Of a stretch of 64,000 nt of DNA, positions 53,567-61,833 are shown piece by piece. This stretch comes from an uncultured Roseobacter sp. (GTDB taxonomy: Bacteria > Pseudomonadota > Alphaproteobacteria > Rhodobacterales > Rhodobacteraceae). Made by a program: the position numbers and the translations under genes. The stretch covers positions 411,092 through 475,091 of the forward strand of contig CANMWT010000002.1 of assembly GCA_947501635.1 (NCBI GenBank). The letters are read 5' to 3'. Position 1 is the stretch's first letter. Each line of letters opens with the position of its first letter. The notes below the pieces were generated by a model that searched no databases, was not told where the DNA came from, and worked only from the letters and a program-made list of their open reading frames with translations.

Positions 53567-53760
53567 GCTTTGTTCTTCTGGCCTTAGGGTTGGTGATGAT
53601 TATCGAGGGGCTGGCCTATGCGCTGGCCCCTTCGCTTATTGAGCGGATGCTCGAAATGCTGCGGTCTCTGCCGGAAAGCGCTGTCCGGCAAATGGGATGG
53701 CTGATTGTCGTGACAGGTGCCATCCTTGTCTGGGCTGCCTGGCAGATCGGCGGTTTTTAG
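53563..53760 (+). CDS. DUF2065 small inner-membrane protein
   Basis: This 65-residue protein has two helices (about residues 3-20 and 44-61). It reads MSFVLLALGLVMIIEGLAYALAPSLIERMLEMLRSLPESAVRQMGWLIVVTGAILVWAAWQIGGF, the DUF2065 (YjeT) pattern, normally found right after hflC. The GTG start overlaps the hflC stop. The function is unknown but its steady place in this operon suggests a link to HflKC or FtsH. The next gene, degP, starts 191 bases later with its own regulatory region. Confidence 0.93.
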   Translation: MSFVLLALGLVMIIEGLAYALAPSLIERMLEMLRSLPESAVRQMGWLIVVTGAILVWAAWQIGGF

Positions 53761-53849
53761 CACCAAGTGCCGTTTCAAAGCCCCGGGTTACCCATGGGTT
53801 ACCTCACAAGGAGTTGAAACAACGCGCGGAGGGCCCATCTTATCCTTGC

Positions 53850-53906
53850 AGGGCTGCAGCCATATATGCAGTCTGACCAAACGCCCGGTACTGCATTGCA
53901 GTGCAG
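53850..53906 (+). promoter_or_regulatory. PhaR-like operator cluster upstream of degP
   Basis: The 190-bp region before degP holds CTGCATTGCAG at 53891-53901, an exact CTGC-N3-GCAG site, extended by GTGCAG, and the palindromic CTGCAG at 53854-53859 with ATGCAG downstream at 53866-53871. These resemble the PhaR sites at phaP and phaR. Whether PhaR binds here is untested. Confidence 0.5.
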
Positions 53907-53950
53907 GTGCGCCCTGCCGAAAGGCAAGACTGTACTTCAGGAGACGACGC

Positions 53951-55414
53951 ATGAACCCCAAAGCGGTACCCATGTCCATGACACTTTCAAGCAGCGTTCA
54001 ACTCAAAATGCTGATGGTCGCAATCTTAGCGCTGGCCTTCGCGGTCCTTGCACCGGCGAATGCCTTTGCACGGCCCGCCAGCCTCGCGCCGTTGGCCGAA
54101 CAGATTAGTCCGTCGGTGGTGAACATCACCACATCGACGACGGTTTCGCGTCGCACGGGACCTCAGGGCATCGTGCCGGAAGGCTCTCCGTTTGAGGATT
54201 TCTTCCGTGACCGCAACAACGGCCCGGAGGGCTCTCCTAGACGGTCGTCCGCGCTGGGCTCCGGTTTTGTGATCTCCGAAGACGGGTTTGTCGTGACAAA
54301 CAACCACGTGATCGAAGGCGCTGACGAGATTCTGGTTGAGTTCTTCAATGGCGAAGAGCTGAGCGCCGAAGTTGTCGGAACCGACCCGAACACGGATATC
54401 GCGCTGCTGAAGGTGGAAAGCGACGGGCCGCTGCCTTTCGTGTCTTTTGGTGACAGTGACGAGGCGCGCGTGGGCGATTGGGTAATTGCCATGGGTAACC
54501 CTCTGGGGCAGGGCTTTTCCGTCTCTGCCGGTATTGTGTCGGCCCGTAACCGCGAGCTGAGTGGCCGGTATGACGACTACATCCAGACGGACGCTGCGAT
54601 CAACCGCGGCAACTCTGGCGGTCCGCTGTTCAACATGGATGGCGACGTCATTGGCGTGAACACTGCGATCCTGTCCCCGACAGGTGGGTCCATCGGTCTG
54701 GGCTTTTCGATGGCGTCGAACGTCGTGACGCGGGTGGTCGACCAGTTGCGCGAGTTCGGTGAAACCCGTCGCGGCTGGCTTGGCGTTCAAATTCAGGATG
54801 TGACAGACGACATGGCAGAGGCGATGGGTCTGGCATCTACAGATGGCGCGGCGGTCAATGGTGTGCTTGAGGGTCCCGCAAGCGAAGCGGGCATTGAAAT
54901 CGGTGACGTCATCATCAGCTTTGACGGCAAAGATGTGGAAGACACCCGCGATCTGGTCCGGCAGGTCGGCAACACACCCGTCGGCGAAGCCGTGCGTGTG
55001 GTCGTGCGCCGGGGCGAAGAGACAAAGACCCTTATGGTGACACTGGGCCGGCGTGAAGACGCCGAGGCCGCGACGCCTGCCGTGGCACAGGCCCCCGCAG
55101 AGGACGTGCCCACATCGACAGAGATGCTGGGACTGACCTTGTCGGTGCTGGATGACACCCTGCGCGAGCAGTTGGGCACCGGAGCCGACGCCGAGGGGCT
55201 GGCCGTCACGGAAGTAGATGAAGCCTCGGAAGCCTACGAAAAAGGTCTGCGCGCAGGGGACGTCATAACAGAGGCGGGACAACAGAAAGTTGTCACGATT
55301 GCCGATCTGGAAGACCGTGTCGCAGCCGCGAAAGAGGCCGGCCGCAAGTCTTTGCTGCTGCTGGTGCGCCGCGCAGGCGACCCGCGCTTTGTGGCGCTGT
55401 CGCTGGCCGAGTAA
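53951..55414 (+). CDS. degP: Periplasmic serine protease/chaperone DegP (Do family)
   Basis: This 487-residue HtrA/Do protease has a signal sequence with hydrophobic core at about residues 20-35 (MLMVAILALAFAVLAPANAFA). The catalytic triad is His in VVTNNHVIEGADE, Asp in GTDPNTDIALLKVE and Ser in NRGNSGGPLFNMDG. Two PDZ domains follow (near 260-350 and 400-480). ATG 53951 is preceded by AGGAGACGACGC. It degrades or refolds damaged envelope proteins and pairs naturally with the HflKC genes upstream. A Rho-independent terminator ends it. Confidence 0.97.
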   Translation: MNPKAVPMSMTLSSSVQLKMLMVAILALAFAVLAPANAFARPASLAPLAEQISPSVVNITTSTTVSRRTGPQGIVPEGSPFEDFFRDRNNGPEGSPRRSSALGSGFVISEDGFVVTNNHVIEGADEILVEFFNGEELSAEVVGTDPNTDIALLKVESDGPLPFVSFGDSDEARVGDWVIAMGNPLGQGFSVSAGIVSARNRELSGRYDDYIQTDAAINRGNSGGPLFNMDGDVIGVNTAILSPTGGSIGLGFSMASNVVTRVVDQLREFGETRRGWLGVQIQDVTDDMAEAMGLASTDGAAVNGVLEGPASEAGIEIGDVIISFDGKDVEDTRDLVRQVGNTPVGEAVRVVVRRGEETKTLMVTLGRREDAEAATPAVAQAPAEDVPTSTEMLGLTLSVLDDTLREQLGTGADAEGLAVTEVDEASEAYEKGLRAGDVITEAGQQKVVTIADLEDRVAAAKEAGRKSLLLLVRRAGDPRFVALSLAE

Positions 55415-55436
55415 GACACCCACTGGAGTTAGATAG

Positions 55437-55463
55437 AAAAGGGCGCTTTCCAGCGCCCTTTTT
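55437..55463 (+). terminator. Strong terminator of degP (bidirectional)
   Basis: A GGGCGCT/AGCGCCC stem extended by A-T pairs (AAAA/TTTT), with a TTCC loop, is followed by T residues on the plus strand and lies 23 bases past the degP stop. It reads as a terminator on both strands and would also end the minus-strand SOS-box gene. Confidence 0.9.
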
Positions 55464-55524
55464 CATGGGCTGTGGGCAGTCGGCAGGGGCGGGCATATGC
55501 TGCGGGCAGGCACCGTGCACGGCT

Positions 55525-55899
55525 TTACGGGGACGTTGCCACAAGCCGGTCCAGCATTTCGGAAAGATCCTCGATCTCTTCTGCCAGCACATGGGTCACG
55601 GAATGCGCCCGTTGAAGCCGGCCGGTCACCCGCAGCATGCGCCCGGCGACGACAGCGCGGCGGAATTTTTCGTAGATATGCCGCCAGACAATAATGTTTA
55701 CCACGCCCGTCTCGTCTTCGAGCGTCAGAAAGATGACGCCCTTGGCGGTGCCGGGGCGTTGGCGGAGAATCACAAGCCCCGCGACGGCAATTCGCGCGTT
55801 CAGCGGCGGCAGGTGCAGCTGCGCTGCTGTCGCGCAGGCCGGGGGGCGTGGCCAGTCGGGGGCGGCTTGCGCGGAGGGCGGAGACGTAAAGATTTGCAT
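55525..55899 (-). pseudogene. DnaE2-type C-terminal OB-fold remnant, possibly an intact short SOS gene
   Basis: The 124-residue reading (MQIFTSPPSAQAAPDWPRPPACATAAQLHLPPLNARIAVAGLVILRQRPGTAKGVIFLTLEDETGVVNIIVWRHIYEKFRRAVVAGRMLRVTGRLQRAHSVTHVLAEEIEDLS...) matches only the OB-fold domain near the C-terminus of error-prone polymerase DnaE2. The first 20 or so residues do not match, the large polymerase part is absent, and the usual DnaE2 tail is missing. An exact LexA box lies just before the ATG, so this may be what is left of an imuA-imuB-dnaE2 operon after deletion. A functional small SOS gene cannot be excluded, since the frame is intact. Confidence 0.75.
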
Positions 55900-55901
55900 G
55901 A

Positions 55902-55916
55902 GAACAAATATAGAAC
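55902..55916 (-). promoter_or_regulatory. LexA (SOS) box, GTTC-N7-GTTC
   Basis: On the minus strand GTTC-TATATTT-GTTC is an exact match to the alphaproteobacterial LexA box. It ends two bases before the ATG of the DnaE2-remnant reading frame and 106 bases before fdxB on the other strand. The position suggests damage-inducible control of the remnant. Confidence 0.8.
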
Positions 55917-55931
55917 AAAACGATGGAATAA

Positions 55932-56344
<413 letters not shown>

Positions 56345-56345
<1 letters not shown>

Positions 56346-57208
56346 TGCCCGCCAAGGCGCGGCGTCTGCGGTGGCGCGGGTGGCAAAGCTCCGCCCGCCG
56401 AGCGCTGCTGGCGGCGTGCCTGTGGCCACTGGTGGCGGGTGCCGCGCAGGCCTGTGCGTCGATGGATCTTGTGTTTCAGGGCAAAGTCCCGGGCACGCTG
56501 GTGGCACTCGACGCGCCTCAGGTCAAAGCCGCGCAGGGGTTTCAGGCGTGGTACGCCGATTTGACGCCACGCTACGGCCATGCCGTTTTGGGCGATGGGC
56601 TGGAGCCTGCGACGCTGGGCGTCTGGACCCATGCCAATTCAGCGTCTTGCGGCGTGAAGGTCACGCTGGACCCGCCGCATGTATTCGAGGATGTAGCCCC
56701 CCGCCTTGCAGACCTTGATGGCGACGGCCTGCCGGAGATCATCGTGGTGCGCAGCCACGAGGCCTTGGGCGCGCAGCTGGCTGTCTACACGCTGGCGCCG
56801 GATCAGCTGTCGTTGCGGCTGCTGGCGACAACGCCTTACATCGGCACCCGCTTTCGCTGGCTGGCGCCTCTTGGCGCTGCCGATCTGGACGGCGACGGCG
56901 CGATGGAGCTGGCCTATGTGGACCGCCCGCATCTGGCAAAAACCCTGCGCATCTGGCGCTTTGAGGCGGGCGCATTGCGCGAGGTTGCAAGCCTTGCTGG
57001 TGTGACCAACCACCGGATCGGTGAAGTCGATATCGCGGGCGGCATCCGCGACTGCGGGCAGGGGCCGGAAATGATCCTGTCGGATGCTGCGTGGTCACGC
57101 CTGCTGGCCTTGCGCTTTGCACAGGGCGAGATCACGGCAAGGACATTGTCGGACGACACCTCACGCCCCGCCTTTGCGCGGGCCATGGCCTGTCAGAGCG
57201 CCGACTGA
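56345..57208 (+). CDS. Exported FG-GAP/VCBS-repeat protein
   Basis: This 287-residue protein has a signal peptide (RRALLAACLWPLVAGAAQAC, ending near residue 37). The body has two FG-GAP/VCBS-like calcium repeats, LADLDGDGLPEIIVVRSHE and LGAADLDGDGAMELAYVDRPH, suggesting a beta-propeller. Three cysteines lie in NSASCGVKV, RDCGQGPEM and AMACQSAD. Its ATG overlaps the ferredoxin stop, so the two are co-translated, which is odd for a soluble ferredoxin and an exported protein. Similar proteins occur after fdxB in relatives. The function is unknown. Confidence 0.85.
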
Positions 57209-57226
57209 CGCCGGCGCGGCGCGGAG

Positions 57227-58492
57227 TTAGTCGAGCGCGCGCCAGCCGATGTCGCGGCGGCAGAACCCTTCGGGCCAGTCGATCCGGTCAACCATGTCAT
57301 AGACGCGCCGCTGCGCAGTTTCCAGATCGCCCGCCCGCGCGGTCACAGCCAGAACGCGCCCGCCTGCGGCGATATACTCGCCGCCCTGCCGCGCGGTCCC
57401 GGCGTGGAATACCATGTTGCTGCTGTCTTCGGGCAGTGCGTCGAGGCCACGGATAACCGCGCCTTTCTCATAGCCGCCCGGGTAGCCTTTGGCCGCCATG
57501 ACAACGGTAAGCGCGTGATCCTCGGCCCAATTGACCTGTGCGCCCTCAAGCCGGTTTTCGACCACGGCCTGCATCAGATCGAGCACCTGCGCGCCCAGAC
57601 GCATCATCAGCACCTGACACTCCGGATCGCCGAAGCGGACGTTATACTCGACCAATCGCGGCTTGCCGTCTTCGATCATCAGGCCAACAAAGAGCACACC
57701 CTGATAGGGGGTGCCGCGCCGCGCCATTTCGGCCATCGTGGGTTTCACGATTTCATCCAGTGCGGCCTGGGTCACGTCGGGTGTCATCACCGGCGCCGGA
57801 GAGTAGGCCCCCATGCCGCCGGTATTGGGGCCTGTGTCCCCCTCGCCGACGCGCTTGTGGTCTTGCGCGGTGCCTAGTGGCAGAACGGTCTCGCCATCGC
57901 AGAGCACAAAGAAGGACGCTTCTTCGCCCGTCATGAATTCTTCGATCACGACCTCGGCACCTGCGGCGCCAAAGCTGCCGCCGAACATGTGCTCCAGTGC
58001 GTCCATCGCCTGATCCGCGGTTTCGGCGATGATGACGCCCTTGCCCGCGGCAAGGCCGTCGGCCTTGATCACGATCGGCGTGCCTTGCGCGTGCACATAG
58101 GCTTTGGCTGCGTCGATATCCTTGAAGTGGGCGTAGGCCGCAGTGGGCGCGCCGGCAGCGTCACAAATGGATTTGGTGAAGGCTTTGGAGGCTTCGAGCC
58201 GCGCGGCAGCAGCGCTTGGCCCGAAGACGGCAATGCCCGCGTCGCGCAGACGGTCGGCGACGCCTGCGGCAAGCGGTGCCTCGGGGCCAACGATCACGAA
58301 GTCTATGGCATTTTCATCTGCAAAGGTTGCCACTGCGCCGCCGTTTTCGATATCGAGCGCTGCACATTCGGCAATTTCTGCGATACCGGCGTTGCCGGGG
58401 GCTACGATCAGCCGGTCGCATTTGGGGTTTTGCTTGACGGCCCATGCAAGGCTGTGTTCGCGCCCGCCGCTGCCCAGAATAAGAATGTTCAT
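57227..58492 (-). CDS. purD: Phosphoribosylamine-glycine ligase
   Basis: This 421-residue ATP-grasp enzyme joins phosphoribosylamine and glycine in purine synthesis. Recognised segments: MNILILGSGGREHSLAWAV (N domain), VGPEAPLAAGVADRL, the ATP-binding IVIKADGLAAGKGVIIAET, GEEASFFVLCDG, GPNTGGMGAYSPAPVM and the Glu-Asn metal ligands in RLVEYNVRFGDPECQVLM. Length is normal. AGGAGC precedes the ATG. It is divergent from xseA with a 60-bp gap. Confidence 0.98.
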   Translation of the reverse strand: MNILILGSGGREHSLAWAVKQNPKCDRLIVAPGNAGIAEIAECAALDIENGGAVATFADENAIDFVIVGPEAPLAAGVADRLRDAGIAVFGPSAAAARLEASKAFTKSICDAAGAPTAAYAHFKDIDAAKAYVHAQGTPIVIKADGLAAGKGVIIAETADQAMDALEHMFGGSFGAAGAEVVIEEFMTGEEASFFVLCDGETVLPLGTAQDHKRVGEGDTGPNTGGMGAYSPAPVMTPDVTQAALDEIVKPTMAEMARRGTPYQGVLFVGLMIEDGKPRLVEYNVRFGDPECQVLMMRLGAQVLDLMQAVVENRLEGAQVNWAEDHALTVVMAAKGYPGGYEKGAVIRGLDALPEDSSNMVFHAGTARQGGEYIAAGGRVLAVTARAGDLETAQRRVYDMVDRIDWPEGFCRRDIGWRALD

Positions 58493-58574
58493 GGTCGGCG
58501 CTCCTGATCTGCTTGGCCTTCGCTTCAGGGCGTTCTAAGCTGACCTTCAACCCGTGACAACACCCGGAAGCCGA

Positions 58575-60122
58575 ATGGACCTGCTAGACGACCCAACCCC
58601 CGGTCAGAACACCCCTGAATATACCGTCAGTGAAATATCCGGAGCGGTCAAACGAACCCTTGAGGGTGAGTTCGGGCGGGTCCGTGTGCGTGGCGAAGTG
58701 AGCCGCGTGGTCAGGGCACGTTCGGGGCATATGTACTATGATATAAAGGACGACCGGAACCAGTTGGCCTGCACCACGTGGAAGGGTCAGGTGGCGCGGC
58801 TTGGCGTGATCCCCGAAGAGGGGCTGGAAGTTGTCGTGACAGGTCGTATCACCGCATATGGTGCGCAGTCCAAGTACAACATGAACGTGGATGAGGTGGC
58901 AGTCGCGGGCAAGGGCGCCTTGATGGCGTTGCTGGAGAAGCGCAAAAAGCAGCTGGAGGCGGAGGGGCTTTTTGATCCGGCGCGCAAGCGGCCGCTGCCC
59001 TATCTGCCGGAGGTGATCGGGGTGGTGACGTCGCCCTCGGGGGCGGTGATCCGCGATATTCTGCACCGGCTGCGGGATCGGTTTCCGCGCAAGGTGCTGA
59101 TCTGGCCTGTGGCAGTGCAGGGCGAGCGGTGCGCACCGGAAGTGGCGCGCGCCATTGCGGGTTTTAATGCTTTGACGCCGGGCGGCGCGCTGCCGCGTCC
59201 TGATTTGCTGATCGTGGCGCGTGGCGGTGGGTCGGTCGAGGACCTTTGGGGGTTCAACGAAGAAGTTGTGGCGCGTGCGGCGGCAGCCTCACAGATCCCG
59301 CTGATTTCCGCGGTGGGCCATGAAACCGACACCACCTTGATCGACTATGTGTCGGACCGGCGCGCGCCGACCCCGACCGCAGCTGCCGAGCTTGCAGTGC
59401 CGGTGCGCCACGAGTTGATTGCCTGGGTCGAGCAACAGGATGCCCGGATGCGGCAGGCGCTTAGTCAGGGACTGTCGCGGCGCGACCAGCGGTTGCGGGA
59501 TATGGCCCGCGCCCTGCCACGCCCCGACACCTTGCTGGAAACTCCGCGGCAGCTTGTGGACACACGCGGCGCACGGCTGGCCCCGGCACTGATCGCGGGG
59601 GTGCAGCGGCGCAAGGTGCGTCTGGCGGATATCAGCGGGTCGCTGAGACCTGCGACGTTGCGGGCGGTCGTCAAGGGCGACAGGCAACGGCTTGAGACCT
59701 GTGTCAGCCGTTTGTCGCCCGCCTTGGCGCGGGTTGTCACCGCACGCCAAGACCGCTTTGCCGTGCAATCGTCGCGCTTCAGGCCCGAGGCTCTGCGGGT
59801 GGATCTGGACCGCAGGGCGGAGCGCTTTCGCGACGTGGTGCGCCGGCTGGCGGATGCGGGGCTGCGCAACACGGCGGCGCTGCGCGAGCGTATCGACGCG
59901 GCCGAGCGATTGCGCCGGACCTTGGGCTATGAGGCCACGCTAGAGCGCGGATTTGCAGTGGTGCGCAGCGACGGCGCAGTTGTTACCGACAGCAAAACGG
60001 CCAAAGCGGCGGCGACGCTGGAAATTCAGTTCTCGGACGGGCGGGTGACTGTCGGGGGCAAACCGGCCGCGCGCAAGCCGGGGGCCAAGCCGTCCGATGG
60101 CGAACAGGGGTCGCTGTTTTAA
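58575..60122 (+). CDS. xseA: Exodeoxyribonuclease VII large subunit
   Basis: This 515-residue XseA cleaves single-stranded DNA from both ends with XseB. The N-terminal OB fold is [57 protein letters not shown]. The catalytic domain holds [43 protein letters not shown] and [32 protein letters not shown]. The C-terminal half is coiled coil. ATG 58575 with GGAAGCCGA upstream was preferred to a GTG seven codons earlier. Confidence 0.95.
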   Translation: MDLLDDPTPGQNTPEYTVSEISGAVKRTLEGEFGRVRVRGEVSRVVRARSGHMYYDIKDDRNQLACTTWKGQVARLGVIPEEGLEVVVTGRITAYGAQSKYNMNVDEVAVAGKGALMALLEKRKKQLEAEGLFDPARKRPLPYLPEVIGVVTSPSGAVIRDILHRLRDRFPRKVLIWPVAVQGERCAPEVARAIAGFNALTPGGALPRPDLLIVARGGGSVEDLWGFNEEVVARAAAASQIPLISAVGHETDTTLIDYVSDRRAPTPTAAAELAVPVRHELIAWVEQQDARMRQALSQGLSRRDQRLRDMARALPRPDTLLETPRQLVDTRGARLAPALIAGVQRRKVRLADISGSLRPATLRAVVKGDRQRLETCVSRLSPALARVVTARQDRFAVQSSRFRPEALRVDLDRRAERFRDVVRRLADAGLRNTAALRERIDAAERLRRTLGYEATLERGFAVVRSDGAVVTDSKTAKAAATLEIQFSDGRVTVGGKPAARKPGAKPSDGEQGSLF

Positions 60123-60126
60123 GGGA

Positions 60127-60537
60127 TCAGACGCCGATTTCGGGGCCGAGGCAGATCATCTCTTCGTCTGTGTCCTGCGCTTCGTAGAGTTCGGTCGCGT
60201 TTGGCAGGTTTTCAAAGCGAGCGATCAGGCGGCCGCCATGGGTGTGAAACGCCCAGCACTGCGGTTCGGGGTTGTCCTCATAGACAAAGCAGATCTGGCC
60301 TGCGTCCTCGTACCAGAACCCGTCCTTGCACTGGCCGTCCAGAAATGACCAGCGAACGCGCTGGTTTTCGAGGTAGACTTCAGCGCCGTAAGCTTGACCA
60401 TTCTGCCCGTAAAACAGGGTCTTGCCTTGTGTGTAGGCATCGAATGCGCGGCCATCCATCGGCTCTGCTGCTTGGGCAAAGGTGCTGAAGGCTGCGAATG
60501 CGGCGGCGGTGGCGGGGCCTTGGAGACGGTTGAACAT
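60127..60537 (-). CDS. Exported hypothetical protein, 136 aa
   Basis: This 136-residue protein has a signal peptide (MFNRLQGPATAAAFAAFSTFAQA, cut before AEP) and four cysteines (LDGQCKDGFW, QICFVYED, PQCWAFHT and MICLGPE), which probably form disulfides in the periplasm. It contains GKTLFYGQNGQAYGAEVYLENQRVRWSFLDGQCKDGFWYEDAGQICFVYEDNPEPQCWAFHTHGGRL, a pattern I associate with small exported proteins in Rhodobacteraceae but cannot name. It begins five bases after the end of the AlkB-like gene and is likely co-transcribed with it. Confidence 0.8.
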   Translation of the reverse strand: MFNRLQGPATAAAFAAFSTFAQAAEPMDGRAFDAYTQGKTLFYGQNGQAYGAEVYLENQRVRWSFLDGQCKDGFWYEDAGQICFVYEDNPEPQCWAFHTHGGRLIARFENLPNATELYEAQDTDEEMICLGPEIGV

Positions 60538-60542
60538 ATGCC

Positions 60543-61622
60543 TTACCTCGACAGTGCGGGTTGCGGGAAATCTGGTGCTTGGGCCGCGGGGGCCGCGCGG
60601 TCGGTCTGTGTCCACCGGGCGACGCGCGGGTCCATCATATGCCGCCAGAGCGGCGGCACCAGCGCGATGGCCGCCATAACCGGCATGGAGCGCGGCAGAA
60701 CCGGCATTTCGTCTGGCTGAAGTGTCAGATCGACAAAGCTGCGGGCCGGGCGGATGTGATGGTCTGAGTGGCGCGGTGCGTTCATCATCAGGGCCGCCGA
60801 ATAGGGCTGTGGCGCGTTCCAGCTGTGCGCGATGCCCATCGGCTCTGGTTTGCCATCGGGCAGGATGCGGCGCCGCAGCCCATAGTGCTGGACATAGTCC
60901 GAGAGCAACAGTTGCATCTGCGCGTGGCAGGCGACGACAAGCAATGACAGCAGGCCAGCCCAGCCCCCCAAAACCACGGCCAGCGCCAGCGTTGCAGCTG
61001 CGCCCGTCAGGTAGAGGGTGTAGGGGTGCACGCCGGTCCTGAGCGTGCCGCCGGTTTGGCGTCGCCTGCTTTCGGCGCGCCATCCTTCGACGAATTCCGC
61101 CTTCAGCGCGTGTACATAAAAACGATAGAACCCGCGACCCATTGGGGCAGAGCAGGGATCGGCCACGGTGCCGGCGTGGATGTGGTGCACCAACAGATGC
61201 GCCGAGACATGCTGCCCGTTAAGCAGCGAGCAGTACATCGCTGTGCCCAGCCTGCGGGCGCTGCGCTGCGCGCGGTGGATGAGCTCATGCGCGCAGGCAT
61301 TCGACACCTGCCCCGCAAAGAGCCCGCATGCCAGAACCAGACACAGTTTCTGGCCGGTATCGAGCGGGCCGTTGCCCATGGCCCAGACTGTCGCCGCGAG
61401 GCAGGCGAAATGCGCAGCACCCACGGTCCACGGCAGCCAGTTCACCAAGGCGGCATGTGCCTCGAAACCCGGGCCTGCGCGGTCCATGGCAAGCACAAGC
61501 ACCGTCATCGCAGCCAGCGCGGCCAGCGGCCAGATGCCGCCCAGAAATGCGCCTGCCAGCAAAAGGCCCGCAGGCAGCAGGCTGGCGGTGGCAAAGAGCG
61601 TTATGGCGGGTCGTAGGGTCAT
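60543..61622 (-). CDS. AlkB-like membrane diiron alkane monooxygenase
   Basis: This 359-residue integral-membrane diiron hydroxylase has the histidine boxes HELIH (about 110-115), HLLVHHIHAG and NAPRHSDHHIRP, the last being the AlkB-type NxxRHSDHH form, plus SDYVQHYGLRR, the usual HYG box. Six or so membrane helices surround them. Such enzymes put an oxygen on terminal carbons of alkanes or fatty acids using rubredoxin, but no rubredoxin gene is seen here; the ferredoxin 5 kb away is a distant candidate. ATG 61622 has GAGGGTTAAC before it. Confidence 0.9.
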   Translation of the reverse strand: MTLRPAITLFATASLLPAGLLLAGAFLGGIWPLAALAAMTVLVLAMDRAGPGFEAHAALVNWLPWTVGAAHFACLAATVWAMGNGPLDTGQKLCLVLACGLFAGQVSNACAHELIHRAQRSARRLGTAMYCSLLNGQHVSAHLLVHHIHAGTVADPCSAPMGRGFYRFYVHALKAEFVEGWRAESRRRQTGGTLRTGVHPYTLYLTGAAATLALAVVLGGWAGLLSLLVVACHAQMQLLLSDYVQHYGLRRRILPDGKPEPMGIAHSWNAPQPYSAALMMNAPRHSDHHIRPARSFVDLTLQPDEMPVLPRSMPVMAAIALVPPLWRHMMDPRVARWTQTDRAAPAAQAPDFPQPALSR

Positions 61623-61833
61623 GTTAACCCTCTGTTTACCTCTTTGCGCCGCCAGCTCCAAGCGCCGGCTTTCGTTGCGGTTAATGACGTAAGTTTCGGA
61701 TCAGACACAGATGTGTCGTTTCTGGCGTCCAAACAGGACCGGTTTGGCGCTATCGTGGCGCCATCCTGCCTGCTAGGTCTGGATGGCAAGGGGAATGACC
61801 CGCTGCGTGGCAGGCGGACAGGGAGAAGACGCG

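Noticed and set aside
54026..55423. Minus-strand open frame of 465 codons opposite degP
   Set aside because: Antisense of a complete DegP with triad and PDZ domains; no motif in the reverse frame.
61620..61640. CtrA-like box (TTAA-N7-TTTA) at the start of the AlkB-like gene
   Set aside because: One half-site deviates from TTAA and it overlaps the start codon; too weak to call.
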